Both the position numbers and the translations under genes were made by a program. Of a DNA stretch of 64,000 nucleotides, positions 1 to 8,464 are shown piece after piece (positions within the stretch are counted from its first letter, which is position 1; each line of letters begins with the position of its first letter). Source of the stretch: Croceimicrobium sp963977415 (GTDB lineage: Bacteria > Bacteroidota > Bacteroidia > Flavobacteriales > Schleiferiaceae); the NCBI GenBank assembly GCA_963977415.1, contig CAXBOS010000006.1, positions 1 through 64,000 on the forward strand, given 5' to 3'. The notes beneath the pieces are model-generated. The model had not been told where the DNA came from and did not search any database. It worked only from the letters and a program-made list of their open reading frames with translations.

Positions 1-52
1 TTTAACAATGAAATACTAATCTAAAAACGGTCAACTCTAATCAGGGATACTC

Positions 53-530
53 AGGACTTTTTCAATACTTAGAATTCCTCCCTGCGAATGGTAATTCTAG
101 TCTTCAGGCTCCATACTATAGCCTACCTTCCCACTCTAACGCTCACCCAATCTCAATACTTAATACTCTGTACTTTTATGGAGTACAAAGTATTTAGTAC
201 TTAGTACATAGTAGGACTTTTTCAATACTTAGAATTCCTCCCTGCGAATGGTAACTCTAGTCTTCGGGCTCCATACTATAGTCTAGCTTCCTACTCTAAA
301 GCTCCCCCAATCTCAGTACTCAATACTTAATACTCTGTACTTTTATGGAGTACAAAGTATTTAGTACTTAGTACATAGTAGGACTTTTTCAATACTTAGA
401 AATCCTCCCTGGGAATGGTAACTCTAGTTTTCAGGCTCCATACTATAGACTAGCTTCCTACTCTAAAGCTCACCAATCTCAGTACTATGCACTCAATACT
501 TAGTACTAACTACTATTTCCTACCTTCAAA
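53..530. repeat. Tandem ~160-167-bp intergenic repeat array, three copies
   Basis: Three head-to-tail copies begin at about 53, 213 and 380, each opening with AGGACTTTTTCAATACTTAG. Shared landmarks are GAATTCCTCCCTG (changed to GAAATCCTCCCTG in copy 3), a CTCCATACTATAG block and an AATCTCAGTACT-like block. Copies 1 and 2 also contain a potential stem (first copy: TACTCTGTACT at 164-174 pairing with AGTACAAAGTA at 182-192). Copy 3 is the most diverged at its end. No coding frame is supported, so the whole of 1-547 is non-coding repeat DNA. The landmarks recur in reverse complement at 7825-8347. Confidence 0.85.
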
Positions 531-547
531 GCTCAAATCAAGCAAGC

Positions 548-1495
548 ATGAAGCGATATTCGACCCAACTAGCCGCGTTAATTTTTACTGGTATTAACTT
601 TATAGCGTTCACCAGTAGTGCTCAGAGGCAGATTCGTGAAGAACAAACCCAAATTGTAGTTCTGGGTATTGCACAAGATGCGGGCTATCCCCAATTAAAC
701 TGTGAGAAGGAATGTTGCCAGCGGGTTTTTAAAAATCCCGCTTTAGCCGAAAAGGTGGTAAGTCTGGCTATTCATAATGAAAAAACCCAACAGTATTTCT
801 TGCTGGAAGCTAGCCCAGATATTAGCGCACAACATCAATACATGCACGAAGAATATGCCGCAACACTTGCGGGCGTATTTGTGAGTCACGCCCATATTGG
901 TCATTATACAGGACTGATGTATTTTGGTAAAGAAGCCGCTAATACAAGCCTGCTTCCTCTCTATGTAATGCCACGTATGCAAAACTTCCTGCTGCAAAAT
1001 GCGCCTTGGGAAGCGCTTATCAAAAATGAAAATGTAGAACTGCATACCCTTACAGATCATGCTAAATTGCCTTTGGGCGACAGTGTTTTCATTGAGGTTT
1101 TCAAAGTTCCCCATCGCGATGAATATTCCGAAACCATTGGCTATAGGATTGTTGGCCCCAATAAATCAGCCCTCTTTATTCCCGATATTGATAAATGGGA
1201 GCGCTGGGAAATTGACATCATTAGCTTAATTAAAGAGGTGGACTATGCCTTTCTTGACGCTACTTTTTTCGATGGCAAGGAATTACCCGGAAGGGATATG
1301 AGCAGTATTCCCCACCCTTTTGTAGCAGAGAGCATGGCTCGTTTTGCGCATCTACCGCAAGGGGAAAAACGCAAAATATTTTTTATACACCTGAACCACA
1401 CGAACCCTTTAATAGACCCGCAATCGCAGGCTAGTAAACAGGTGGAAGGAGCAGGATTTAGTATCGCCCGCGAAAAAATGATCTTCCCCCTTTAA
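548..1495 (+). CDS. PqqB-like MBL-fold metallohydrolase, exported
   Basis: This 315-residue protein begins with a hydrophobic signal-like segment (about residues 1-26). The mature part resembles the PqqB branch of metallo-beta-lactamase-fold proteins: an early V-L-G-I-A-Q-D-A-G-Y-P-Q-L-N-C segment (38-52), a metal-ligand-like SHAHIGH (113-119) and a late HLNHTNP motif typical of PqqB relatives. The canonical HxHxDH is altered to HxHxGH, so one metal ligand may be missing. No other pqq genes are near, so a role in PQQ synthesis is unlikely; an exported hydrolase of unknown substrate is the safer reading. It is followed 32 bp later by a SIMPL-domain gene in the same direction. Confidence 0.75.
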   Translation: MKRYSTQLAALIFTGINFIAFTSSAQRQIREEQTQIVVLGIAQDAGYPQLNCEKECCQRVFKNPALAEKVVSLAIHNEKTQQYFLLEASPDISAQHQYMHEEYAATLAGVFVSHAHIGHYTGLMYFGKEAANTSLLPLYVMPRMQNFLLQNAPWEALIKNENVELHTLTDHAKLPLGDSVFIEVFKVPHRDEYSETIGYRIVGPNKSALFIPDIDKWERWEIDIISLIKEVDYAFLDATFFDGKELPGRDMSSIPHPFVAESMARFAHLPQGEKRKIFFIHLNHTNPLIDPQSQASKQVEGAGFSIAREKMIFPL

Positions 1496-1527
1496 ATTTC
1501 TCCTTACTTTTAGGCATATTCTTTATT

Positions 1528-2475
1528 ATGAAATATTTCCTCGGTCTTAGCCTACTTTGCTTTTTCAATACTCAACTTTTCGCTCAAGTATGGGGGAATT
1601 CTACCTATCAAACTCGGGTGCGTTACGAAGAAAATAACCTAGCATTAGGCAATAATGGCACGGGGGCCGACATTAGTATTAGCGCCAAGGGTTTGGCCAA
1701 TGTAAAGGCCGATGCTTTTGTGGCGGTTTTTAGTGTAAGTCAGGTGGCCAACACGCCTGATGAAGTGCATAAACTCATGCAAGACCGCCTTAATTCCGCT
1801 CAAGAAAAATTAAAGGCAATGAGCACTCAGCAGCCCTTAAAGATTCATAGCGATATGATTTCCTTTATTGCGCTGTATGCATATGAAAAGGAAACCAAAA
1901 TTTTTAGCAAGGATACTTACATCGAAATTCCTGCGGGTTTTGAGCTTAAAAAAAACCTCCATATCGAATACCATAAGCCTGAAGAACTCGATGAGATTAG
2001 TATAATACTAGCCCAATCGGAAATATTCGACCTCGTACGGGTGGATTATTTTGCCCAAGATTTAGAAAAAATAAAAACCGAATTAATGGATCGCGCCCTA
2101 ACTAAATTGGGGGAAAAGAGAGCTAAAATTGAAAAGCTAATGCACCTTAAATTGGATACGCTTAACCTTTCTAGCAGCGATGCTTATCGCGTGGTGTATC
2201 CCGCCGAAAGCTACAAGTCCTACCAAAAATACGCGACCGCCTCCCAGTATGGTTCTAAATCGGCTGCGACGCCAGGACAAAGCATTACCCTTTATTATCA
2301 GCCCATTATCGACAAAGAATTCGATTTCGTAATTAATCCGATTGTATTAGAACCTGTTGTTCAGGTCATGTACGAGTTAAAGCTAGAGGTTCAAGACGCA
2401 TCTTATGGACGTAAAAAACGCGAACAGTTGATTTTAAATCCACAAGGTCAATTACTTCCCTTGAGCCGCCCGTAA
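1528..2475 (+). CDS. SIMPL (DUF541) domain periplasmic protein
   Basis: A 315-residue protein with a signal peptide ending near A-Q at residue 20. The region from about residue 50 (ISISAKGLANVKADAFVAVF) through 240 follows the SIMPL/DUF541 pattern, in which a conserved 'G-x-A-x-V-x-A-D' strand starts the fold and a helical stretch (DLEKIKTELMDRALTKLGEK) precedes a final strand. SIMPL proteins are periplasmic or surface proteins with poorly defined roles. The gene sits between the MBL-fold gene and the GH26-like gene with short gaps and could be cotranscribed with the upstream gene. Confidence 0.65.
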   Translation: MKYFLGLSLLCFFNTQLFAQVWGNSTYQTRVRYEENNLALGNNGTGADISISAKGLANVKADAFVAVFSVSQVANTPDEVHKLMQDRLNSAQEKLKAMSTQQPLKIHSDMISFIALYAYEKETKIFSKDTYIEIPAGFELKKNLHIEYHKPEELDEISIILAQSEIFDLVRVDYFAQDLEKIKTELMDRALTKLGEKRAKIEKLMHLKLDTLNLSSSDAYRVVYPAESYKSYQKYATASQYGSKSAATPGQSITLYYQPIIDKEFDFVINPIVLEPVVQVMYELKLEVQDASYGRKKREQLILNPQGQLLPLSRP

Positions 2476-2494
2476 TAAATATCTTTAGGGCTCT

Positions 2495-2502
2495 TATTTT
2501 TG
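2495..2502 (+). promoter_or_regulatory. -7 box TATTTTTG of the GH26-like gene
   Basis: TATTTTTG matches the Bacteroidota primary-sigma -7 consensus TAnnTTTG. It lies 7 bp before the ATG at 2509, so the transcript would be nearly leaderless. The in-frame TTG at 2500 falls within the box, which argues for the ATG as start. Confidence 0.5.
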
Positions 2503-2508
2503 TGCAGC

Positions 2509-4230
2509 ATGAAAAAACTCTTTCGCCTCTTTGTTTTCAGTTTGCTTTTAGGACTAAGCTGCGCTGCTGCGGTCTATTTCTTTTGGTTTAAGCCCAATTA
2601 TCCCGCTTATGCAAAAAATTTCTTGGTCTTCAATTCCTTCAAAGCAGCCCCCGAAAAGCTTCTCGCTAAGCTTTCGCTAGAAACTTGGCAAAAGCAGGAG
2701 CTGCCTGCCGCAGAGCATTATCGCTTGCGCCTCAATCAGACGGATGATTGGCACATTGATACCGAGGATATTAAGAGTTTAGGCAGCACGAATAGTCTTA
2801 TCATCACCATCGAAACTTGGGGTTCTAAATATTGGCCCAACTACCGTTCTAACCCTCTAGATTGGATACCCGCTTCTACTTATGATGCGAAACTGAGCTC
2901 GCTTTTTTTTGCTTTACAAAAACATCCTGGTCCCATTTACCTCCGCCCCAATCCTGAAATGGAAGTCCCCGGCCGTTTTTACCCTTGGCAGGAATATCCC
3001 AGCAAGTACATCACCGCCTTTCAACACATTGCCCAGCTGGCCGATTCGCTTTTACCCCAAGCGCAAATGATCTGGGCCCCCGCGGGTTATCCGGGCTGCG
3101 AAGAATTTTACCCTGGCGACCAGTGGGTAGATGCCATTAGCATTAGTCTGCAGCCTCCTTCAGAAAATATTCCTAAGGCATATCCGCAGTACGATGACAT
3201 CAATTACGATTTATACCGTCGCCTCCACCGTTTGCGTTTTTTCTCCCAAAATCTTTTTCTTTTCGCTTCCGCAGATGCGGCCCCAGAAACTGTAGCGGCT
3301 ATCGACTATTCTGCTTTAGCGAAACACCATGAAAAATACGCCGCTTACGGTTATTCCTCTGCTTACTTTCATCGTCCCATCGCGGCAGAACAAAGTGATA
3401 CTCTAGCCTTTCGCATCGGCGTTTACGACCCCAATCTTGAGCTGGTAAAAGACAGTGCTGTTCAGCTAGAACACTTCTTTATAAACTTAGGCGATTTTGG
3501 CGATTTGAATTTCGAAGCCGAATTTTGGGCCGCGCAAAAAAGGGGACATGATCTTATCATCACCCTCGAAACCATAGAAGATTCGTTGAATGTACGCGAC
3601 GACAAATGTTTAGAAAACTTGCTTGGCGGTAAATACGATCTTCGTTTAAAAGCTTTCTATAAGCTTATCAATCAAACGCAAAGAAAGGTTTATTTGCGCT
3701 TTTCCCAAGAAATGGAAATCCCCATTCAGCGCTACCCTTGGCAAAGTAAAGACCCCTTTTTATACATCGACGCCTACCGTTATTTAATGCTTTTCAGCGA
3801 CAGCTTAAGCCCGAAAATTAAACGTGTTTGGGGTCCCGCTGGCGACCGCGGCTCTTTAGAATGGTACCCCGGCAACGATGTGGTTGACTATATCAGTTTT
3901 GCCATTTACGGCCTACCCGATAAAAATATTGTAGACCCTACTAAACAAGAAGCTTTTGCCGCTATTTATCACCGCAAGTCTTGGCGAATGCGCTTTGCTC
4001 CCAAGCCTATTTTCATTACCGAATTTGGAGTAAAAGGCCCCGAAGATTACCAGAAAAACTGGCTCCTTAAAGCTACGGAAACCATCAATAACAGTCCCGA
4101 ATTAGTCGGTATCAATTACTTTAATAGTCCCGATGTACCGCAGGCCTGGGGCGATATTGAAGCACCCAACTGGAGTGTTAGCCCCGCTACTTTTCGCGCT
4201 TTCGCAGATGCGATAAAACGAGATAAGTAA
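2509..4230 (+). CDS. Tandem GH26-like (clan GH-A) glycosidase-fold protein
   Basis: A 573-residue protein with an N-terminal membrane anchor (about 2-26). Two homologous domains follow (about 35-290 and 300-573). Each has a YLRxxxEME(V/I)P...YPW segment (residues ~145-160 and ~396-411), where the first Glu fits the general acid of GH26-type enzymes, and each has a W-(A/G)-P-A-G...YPG motif. Only the second domain carries the nucleophile-like KPIFITEFG (Glu ~505); the first lacks it and ends in a degenerate AYFHRP stretch. I infer one active domain plus one binding or structural copy. Substrate is unknown; the usual GH26 His before the acid is replaced by Gln/Pro, so mannanase activity is not assured. 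Confidence 0.6.
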   Translation: MKKLFRLFVFSLLLGLSCAAAVYFFWFKPNYPAYAKNFLVFNSFKAAPEKLLAKLSLETWQKQELPAAEHYRLRLNQTDDWHIDTEDIKSLGSTNSLIITIETWGSKYWPNYRSNPLDWIPASTYDAKLSSLFFALQKHPGPIYLRPNPEMEVPGRFYPWQEYPSKYITAFQHIAQLADSLLPQAQMIWAPAGYPGCEEFYPGDQWVDAISISLQPPSENIPKAYPQYDDINYDLYRRLHRLRFFSQNLFLFASADAAPETVAAIDYSALAKHHEKYAAYGYSSAYFHRPIAAEQSDTLAFRIGVYDPNLELVKDSAVQLEHFFINLGDFGDLNFEAEFWAAQKRGHDLIITLETIEDSLNVRDDKCLENLLGGKYDLRLKAFYKLINQTQRKVYLRFSQEMEIPIQRYPWQSKDPFLYIDAYRYLMLFSDSLSPKIKRVWGPAGDRGSLEWYPGNDVVDYISFAIYGLPDKNIVDPTKQEAFAAIYHRKSWRMRFAPKPIFITEFGVKGPEDYQKNWLLKATETINNSPELVGINYFNSPDVPQAWGDIEAPNWSVSPATFRAFADAIKRDK

Positions 4231-4242
4231 TAGGAAAAAGAC

Positions 4243-5274
4243 TCAGGGATTAATTAAAAACTCGGCCATAAAAGCTAAACAGGGTTCGCTTTGATTCTCT
4301 AAGGGATTATGCCCGGCATCTTTAATAATCCTCAATTGAGCTTGCGAAAAGAGGTCTAAATACTCCTTTGCAAAACCCCATTTCTGATTATCGCAGTCGC
4401 CTCTTAAAATTAAGATGGGAGTATTCAGTTTCGCCAAGCTTCTTCTTTGATTCGCCTGTTCCGCAAAACTCTTAAGCGTCATTATATGACAGTAATAACC
4501 ACTGCCACCAAGGTAGTTCTTCTCGTTCTTCCTTAAAAAGCAAGCGGTAGATTTAGACAATTCCTGGTTGAGAAGGGTGAAAAAATCATCCATCTCGGCA
4601 TCTGCAGCTAGTTTAAAATTGAAGTGGTAAGCCCATTTTTCCACCCAACGACTCCGCCAATTGTACACCTTCGCATTCGCCTCAGCATTTGAAAATTGAG
4701 GATTGCGTAAGCCTAGGCTATCTGGCGCAAGCTCCTGGGATACCGCTCTATTAATCGGTAAAATGGGGCCTGGTCCTGTGATGATGATTTTCTCAACTCG
4801 GTTCTCATGCTCTTGTAAATAATTTATCGCCAAGCAGCTTCCCCAAGAATGGCCATATAAAATAACCCGAGACGCGCCAATTTGGGCAACAATTTCCTGT
4901 AAATCTTCCTGATGTCTTTGCACTGAATATTCATGGATATTCGCTAAGCGCGCCGAATTCCCACTGCCTAATTGATCGTAAAAGTAGATGTCGTAGCCTT
5001 GCTTGCTAAGCGGCCGCAATGATTCGATTATCGCATCGCTAATCATGCCGCCTGGTCCGCCGTGTAAATAAATGATAGGACTTTCCTTCCGTTCTCCCTG
5101 CGCATCTATTTTAAAATAACCAATTTGCGAGCCCGTACTCAAAGACCAATATTGCGTGCCTGCCCGAGCGCTAAAAGGTAGAACCTCATAGTGTTTCGGC
5201 ACAAATAAAATAGCTCCTAAGATTAGGGAAAGAACTAATAATACCGCTAAAATGATGCGCTTTAGCTTCATCAC
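4243..5274 (-). CDS. Alpha/beta hydrolase, proline iminopeptidase-like (S33)
   Basis: A 343-residue protein with one N-terminal transmembrane/signal segment (residues 6-25). It has the oxyanion HGGPGG motif, the nucleophile elbow GHSWGS, the acid in LRGDCD and the base in DAGHNP, the complete catalytic set of S33 peptidases/alpha-beta hydrolases. Family members release N-terminal proline or hydrolyse esters; the membrane anchor suggests a periplasmic-face enzyme. It converges on the GH26-like gene with a 12-bp gap. Confidence 0.75.
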   Translation of the reverse strand: MMKLKRIILAVLLVLSLILGAILFVPKHYEVLPFSARAGTQYWSLSTGSQIGYFKIDAQGERKESPIIYLHGGPGGMISDAIIESLRPLSKQGYDIYFYDQLGSGNSARLANIHEYSVQRHQEDLQEIVAQIGASRVILYGHSWGSCLAINYLQEHENRVEKIIITGPGPILPINRAVSQELAPDSLGLRNPQFSNAEANAKVYNWRSRWVEKWAYHFNFKLAADAEMDDFFTLLNQELSKSTACFLRKNEKNYLGGSGYYCHIMTLKSFAEQANQRRSLAKLNTPILILRGDCDNQKWGFAKEYLDLFSQAQLRIIKDAGHNPLENQSEPCLAFMAEFLINP

Positions 5275-5344
5275 CTACTAGATTTTGTGCTTTAAAACTC
5301 TGGCTAATTCTCCTCTTTAGGCCGAGGCAAGGCTTTAAAATCAC

Positions 5345-5815
5345 TTATCCTTTTGCAGGTGTCGATACCACTTGTGGATTAATTTGCCGGATATAGCTGT
5401 AGAAGTCTACCAAATCTTGTGGTACTTTTTCGCGTCCTTCTGGCCAAAGGTAATAAACGTAACCACTTGGTTTTAAATTAGCTTCCACTTTGTATTCCGT
5501 GCTTGTACCGTCGCCATCACCTAAAGACTTCACCTCTAAACCTTTGACCAAGTTTAGCATTTGCTCCGCTTGATTTAACTCTTCTACTTTCACCCGACCT
5601 ATGGTATCCCAGTTTCCTTTCGCGTTAACCGCTAAATACATTCCATCATCTAGCAATCGATATAAAGCAGATTGACCAACTAAGCCACCCCGCGCACCCA
5701 CGGTAATACTTTCAAAGCTTTTGGCCTTTTTAGGCTTCGCCGTTTCCGCTTTATTATCCACCAAGGAGCAGGCACTAAAAACTAGCAAAAGGGCCGCAAG
5801 CCTGTATATTTTCAT
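5345..5815 (-). CDS. Small lipoprotein of unknown function
   Basis: The ATG at 5815 gives a 156-residue protein with a textbook lipoprotein signal (MKIYRLAALLLVFSAC). A longer frame opens at 5842 but would put nine residues before the signal. I do not recognise the domain; the body reads ESITVGARGGLVGQSALYRL and then LYLAVN-like strands, similar in style to small Bacteroidota lipoproteins with a DUF-type beta fold. It lies 70 bp upstream of the S33 hydrolase start, same strand. Confidence 0.6.
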   Translation of the reverse strand: MKIYRLAALLLVFSACSLVDNKAETAKPKKAKSFESITVGARGGLVGQSALYRLLDDGMYLAVNAKGNWDTIGRVKVEELNQAEQMLNLVKGLEVKSLGDGDGTSTEYKVEANLKPSGYVYYLWPEGREKVPQDLVDFYSYIRQINPQVVSTPAKG

Positions 5816-5859
5816 AGATGAGTGTTTTAAACCAATAGTCAAAGGTAAATAACGTAGGT

Positions 5860-6133
5860 TATTTAACGTGAATTCGACGTAAAATCAGGCCTCAGACCCC
5901 TTGAAAATAGTGGAATTTAAGCCTATGCAGAGAAGCAATAGCGGGCTATTGCAAGAAGCAGAGGCGCGGAAAGCCGCTTTTTAGAAGGGGACTAAATAGT
6001 TTTCCAATAAAAGTGAAAACACTTCATCTGGTTCCTTTGCTGTAGCCCGCTACAGTTGAACGATCTAGACTTGTCTTTTTCTTTTTATTGAAAATCTGAG
6101 GCTATGATTTATAGTCGAACTCACGTTATTTAG
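5860..6133. repeat. MITE-like element with ~37-bp terminal inverted repeats
   Basis: The 378-bp gap between the lipoprotein and ppk2 contains inverted arms at 5860-5896 and 6095-6133. Aligned arms share AACGTGA-TTCGAC-TA-AATCA--GCCTCAGA. Inside, two perfect short hairpins face each other: CAATAGCGGGCTATTG at 5936-5951 and CTGTAGCCCGCTACAG at 6040-6055, roughly symmetric about the centre. No ORF is inside. The architecture is that of a non-autonomous palindromic element or a large RNA hairpin. Confidence 0.65.
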
Positions 6134-6193
6134 ATTCTTTCTGATGCGATTAATCCTTAATTTGGAGCTTCAAAAATCACCAAAACCATTTAC

Positions 6194-7039
6194 ATGTATA
6201 GTCTCGAAGAACTGAGTAAAGTTCATCAGCGAAAGCAGCTTATGGATTTAGCCAATGAAAAAGGCATGAACATCCATAAGGTTTTGCGCAATCAGCGCTA
6301 TGAAGAGGAGCTGAAACTCTTACAAACCGAATTAGTAAACCTCCAACGCTGGGTGGCTAAACATAAACTACGAGTGGCGGTATTATTTGAAGGACGCGAT
6401 GCCGCGGGAAAAGGCGGGTCCATAAAACGCTTTGCCGAACATCTTAATCCACGCTCCATGCGGGTGGTGGCCTTATCTAAGCCCACTGAAGTAGATAAAG
6501 GTCAATGGTATTTCCGTCGTTATATTAAAGAAATGCCCCATCCTGGTGAAATCGTTTTTTTCGACCGCAGCTGGTATAATCGTGCTGTGGTAGAACCAGT
6601 TATGGGCTTCTGCTCCAAAGCAGAATACAAACGCTTTATGGTGCAAGTTCCCGCCTTCGAACACATGCTGTATGAAGACGGCGTAATTCTAATTAAATTT
6701 TGGTTTTCCATCTCCAAAGATGAACAGGCAAAACGCTTTAAATCGCGCATGAGCAATCCCCTTAAAGAGTGGAAGTTCTCGCCGGTAGATATGATGGGGC
6801 AAAAGCTTTGGGATTCTTACACCCATTATAAAGAAAGGATGTTTTCTAAAAGTCACACCACTTTTAGTCCGTGGATAATCATTAAAACCAACAACAAGCG
6901 CGAGGCTCGCTTAGAAAGCATTCGCTACGTTTTATCGCAGTTCGATTATAGTGCTCGCAAAAACAATCAAACCACTTTACTTCCCGATCCTAACGTTGTG
7001 CTGCGCTACTACCGCCACATTGAACAAATAGACATTTAA
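6194..7039 (+). CDS. ppk2: Polyphosphate kinase 2 family protein, first copy
   Basis: A 281-residue cytosolic kinase. The P-loop FEGRDAAGKGG lies at about residues 65-75 and the Walker-B/lid motif FFDRSWYNRA at about 122-131, both diagnostic of PPK2. PPK2 enzymes transfer phosphate between polyphosphate and nucleoside mono- or diphosphates; the single-domain length fits class I or III rather than the two-domain class II. The next gene is a second PPK2 one base downstream, so the two are surely cotranscribed. The MITE-like element lies immediately upstream. Confidence 0.9.
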   Translation: MYSLEELSKVHQRKQLMDLANEKGMNIHKVLRNQRYEEELKLLQTELVNLQRWVAKHKLRVAVLFEGRDAAGKGGSIKRFAEHLNPRSMRVVALSKPTEVDKGQWYFRRYIKEMPHPGEIVFFDRSWYNRAVVEPVMGFCSKAEYKRFMVQVPAFEHMLYEDGVILIKFWFSISKDEQAKRFKSRMSNPLKEWKFSPVDMMGQKLWDSYTHYKERMFSKSHTTFSPWIIIKTNNKREARLESIRYVLSQFDYSARKNNQTTLLPDPNVVLRYYRHIEQIDI

Positions 7040-7040
7040 G

Positions 7041-7826
7041 ATGAACGCTAAAAATAAGCTCCTCGATCTTTCCGCCGAAGACCTCGAACTACTCAATTCA
7101 CCTTTAGGCCTAAAGCAACTTTTTGCGGAGAAGAAGGTTGACGTTTACCGTGCCCTAAGATTAGCTAAGTATGAAGTGCGCCTGCGTGAATTACAAGCAG
7201 AACTTATTAAAGTTCAAAATTCCCTCATTGAAAATAACAGGAAGGTAGTGGTCCTTTTCGAAGGACGCGATGCAGCAGGTAAAGGTGGTGCCATTCGTCG
7301 AATCTCTGCCCATATCAATCCAAGGCATTATCGCATTGTGGCCCTTCCTAAACCCAGCGAAGAAGAAGAGGGACAGTGGTACTTTCAGCGTTATGTGAAC
7401 AAATTACCCATGCCTGGCGAAATCGTTTTCTTCGATCGTAGTTGGTATAACCGCGCGGTAGTGGAACCTGTAAACGGCTTTTGTAGCCCCAGGCAGTATG
7501 AGATTTTCATGAACCAGGTAAACGATTTCGAACGCATGATTTCAGAATCAGACACCACCCTCATTAAACTTTACTTCTCCATTAGCAAGGAAGAACAAGC
7601 CGCTCGTTTTAAAGACATAAAAAGCAGTCCACTCAAGCGCTGGAAAATCACTAAGGTAGATGAGCAAGCCCAAGAATTGTGGGATAAATACACGGAGTAC
7701 AAGGTAGAGATGTTTCAAAAAACCAATACCACAATAGCTCCTTGGCATATTATTCAAGCTGATCATAAAACCGAAGCACGGATAGAAGCTTTGGAGATTA
7801 TTTTGGAGAAGTTGAGGGTGGTTTAG
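7041..7826 (+). CDS. ppk2: Polyphosphate kinase 2 family protein, second copy
   Basis: A 261-residue paralogue of the preceding gene, with the same FEGRDAAGKGG P-loop and FFDRSWYNRA motif and a closely matching GQWYFQRYVNKLPMPGEIV segment. It starts one base after the previous stop codon. It lacks the ~20-residue C-terminal tail of the first copy, and its N-terminus differs. Two adjacent divergent PPK2s may have different nucleotide preferences or form a hetero-oligomer (inference). The stop codon lies at the very edge of the downstream repeat array. Confidence 0.9.
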   Translation: MNAKNKLLDLSAEDLELLNSPLGLKQLFAEKKVDVYRALRLAKYEVRLRELQAELIKVQNSLIENNRKVVVLFEGRDAAGKGGAIRRISAHINPRHYRIVALPKPSEEEEGQWYFQRYVNKLPMPGEIVFFDRSWYNRAVVEPVNGFCSPRQYEIFMNQVNDFERMISESDTTLIKLYFSISKEEQAARFKDIKSSPLKRWKITKVDEQAQELWDKYTEYKVEMFQKTNTTIAPWHIIQADHKTEARIEALEIILEKLRVV

Positions 7827-8347
7827 AGTTCAGAGATGTGAGTACAGGGATGTGAGTAGTGAGTAGTGAGATTGGTTTGATGAATATTAGGATGTGAGGA
7901 CTGCTAAAATAAGATTACGTAAATCGATGTGTCTGGGGCAATGGAAGGCAGAGGGAGGAATTGGGTTTTATTATAGCCAAGCAATTTTTAGAGTACAGAG
8001 ATGTGAGTAGTGAGTAGTGAGATTGGTTTGATCAATACTAGAATGTGAGGACTGCTAAAATAAGAATCCGTAAATCGTTGTTTATGAGGCTATGGAAGGC
8101 AGAGGGAGGAATTCGGTTTTATCCTAGGCAAGTGATTTATTTTAGAGTACAGAGATGTGAGTAGTGAGTAGTGAGTAGTGAGTAGTGAGTAGTGAGATTG
8201 GTTTGATCAATACTAGAATGTGAGGACTGCTAAAATAAGAATCCGTAAATCGTTGTTTATGAGGCTATGGGAGGCAGAGGGAGGAATTCGGTTTTATCCT
8301 AGGTAAGTGATTTATTTTAGAGTACAGAGATATGAGTAGTGAGTAGA
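7825..8347. repeat. Tandem 154-175-bp repeat array with GAGTAGT microsatellite
   Basis: Repeat units begin at about 7825, 7990 and 8144, with a fourth truncated start at 8319; each opens with AGAGTNCAGAGA. Each unit runs through a variable number of GAGTAGT copies (five in the third unit), GAGATTGGTTTGAT, GTGAGGACTGCTAAAATAAG, a GGCAGAGGGAGGAATT block and ends before the next start. The order of blocks is the reverse complement of that at 53-530 (GAATTCCTCCCT..., CCAATCTCA...). The rest of 8348-8464 shows nothing further. Confidence 0.85.
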
Positions 8348-8464
8348 TACTATTATATTATTTATTTGTTAGCATTTATATACAGCCAGACCGAACAAAT
8401 CAAACACTTAACTAAACAAAAAGTAGCCATGTCAGTTTTGAGACGGCTTCGTTCAAATTAATTC

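Noticed and set aside
548..1495. PQQ biosynthesis gene pqqB
   Set aside because: It has a signal-like N-terminus, an altered metal motif and no other pqq genes around it.
53..8347. CRISPR-like interpretation of the repeat arrays
   Set aside because: Units are ~160 bp, contiguous and without unique spacers of constant length, and no cas gene is present.
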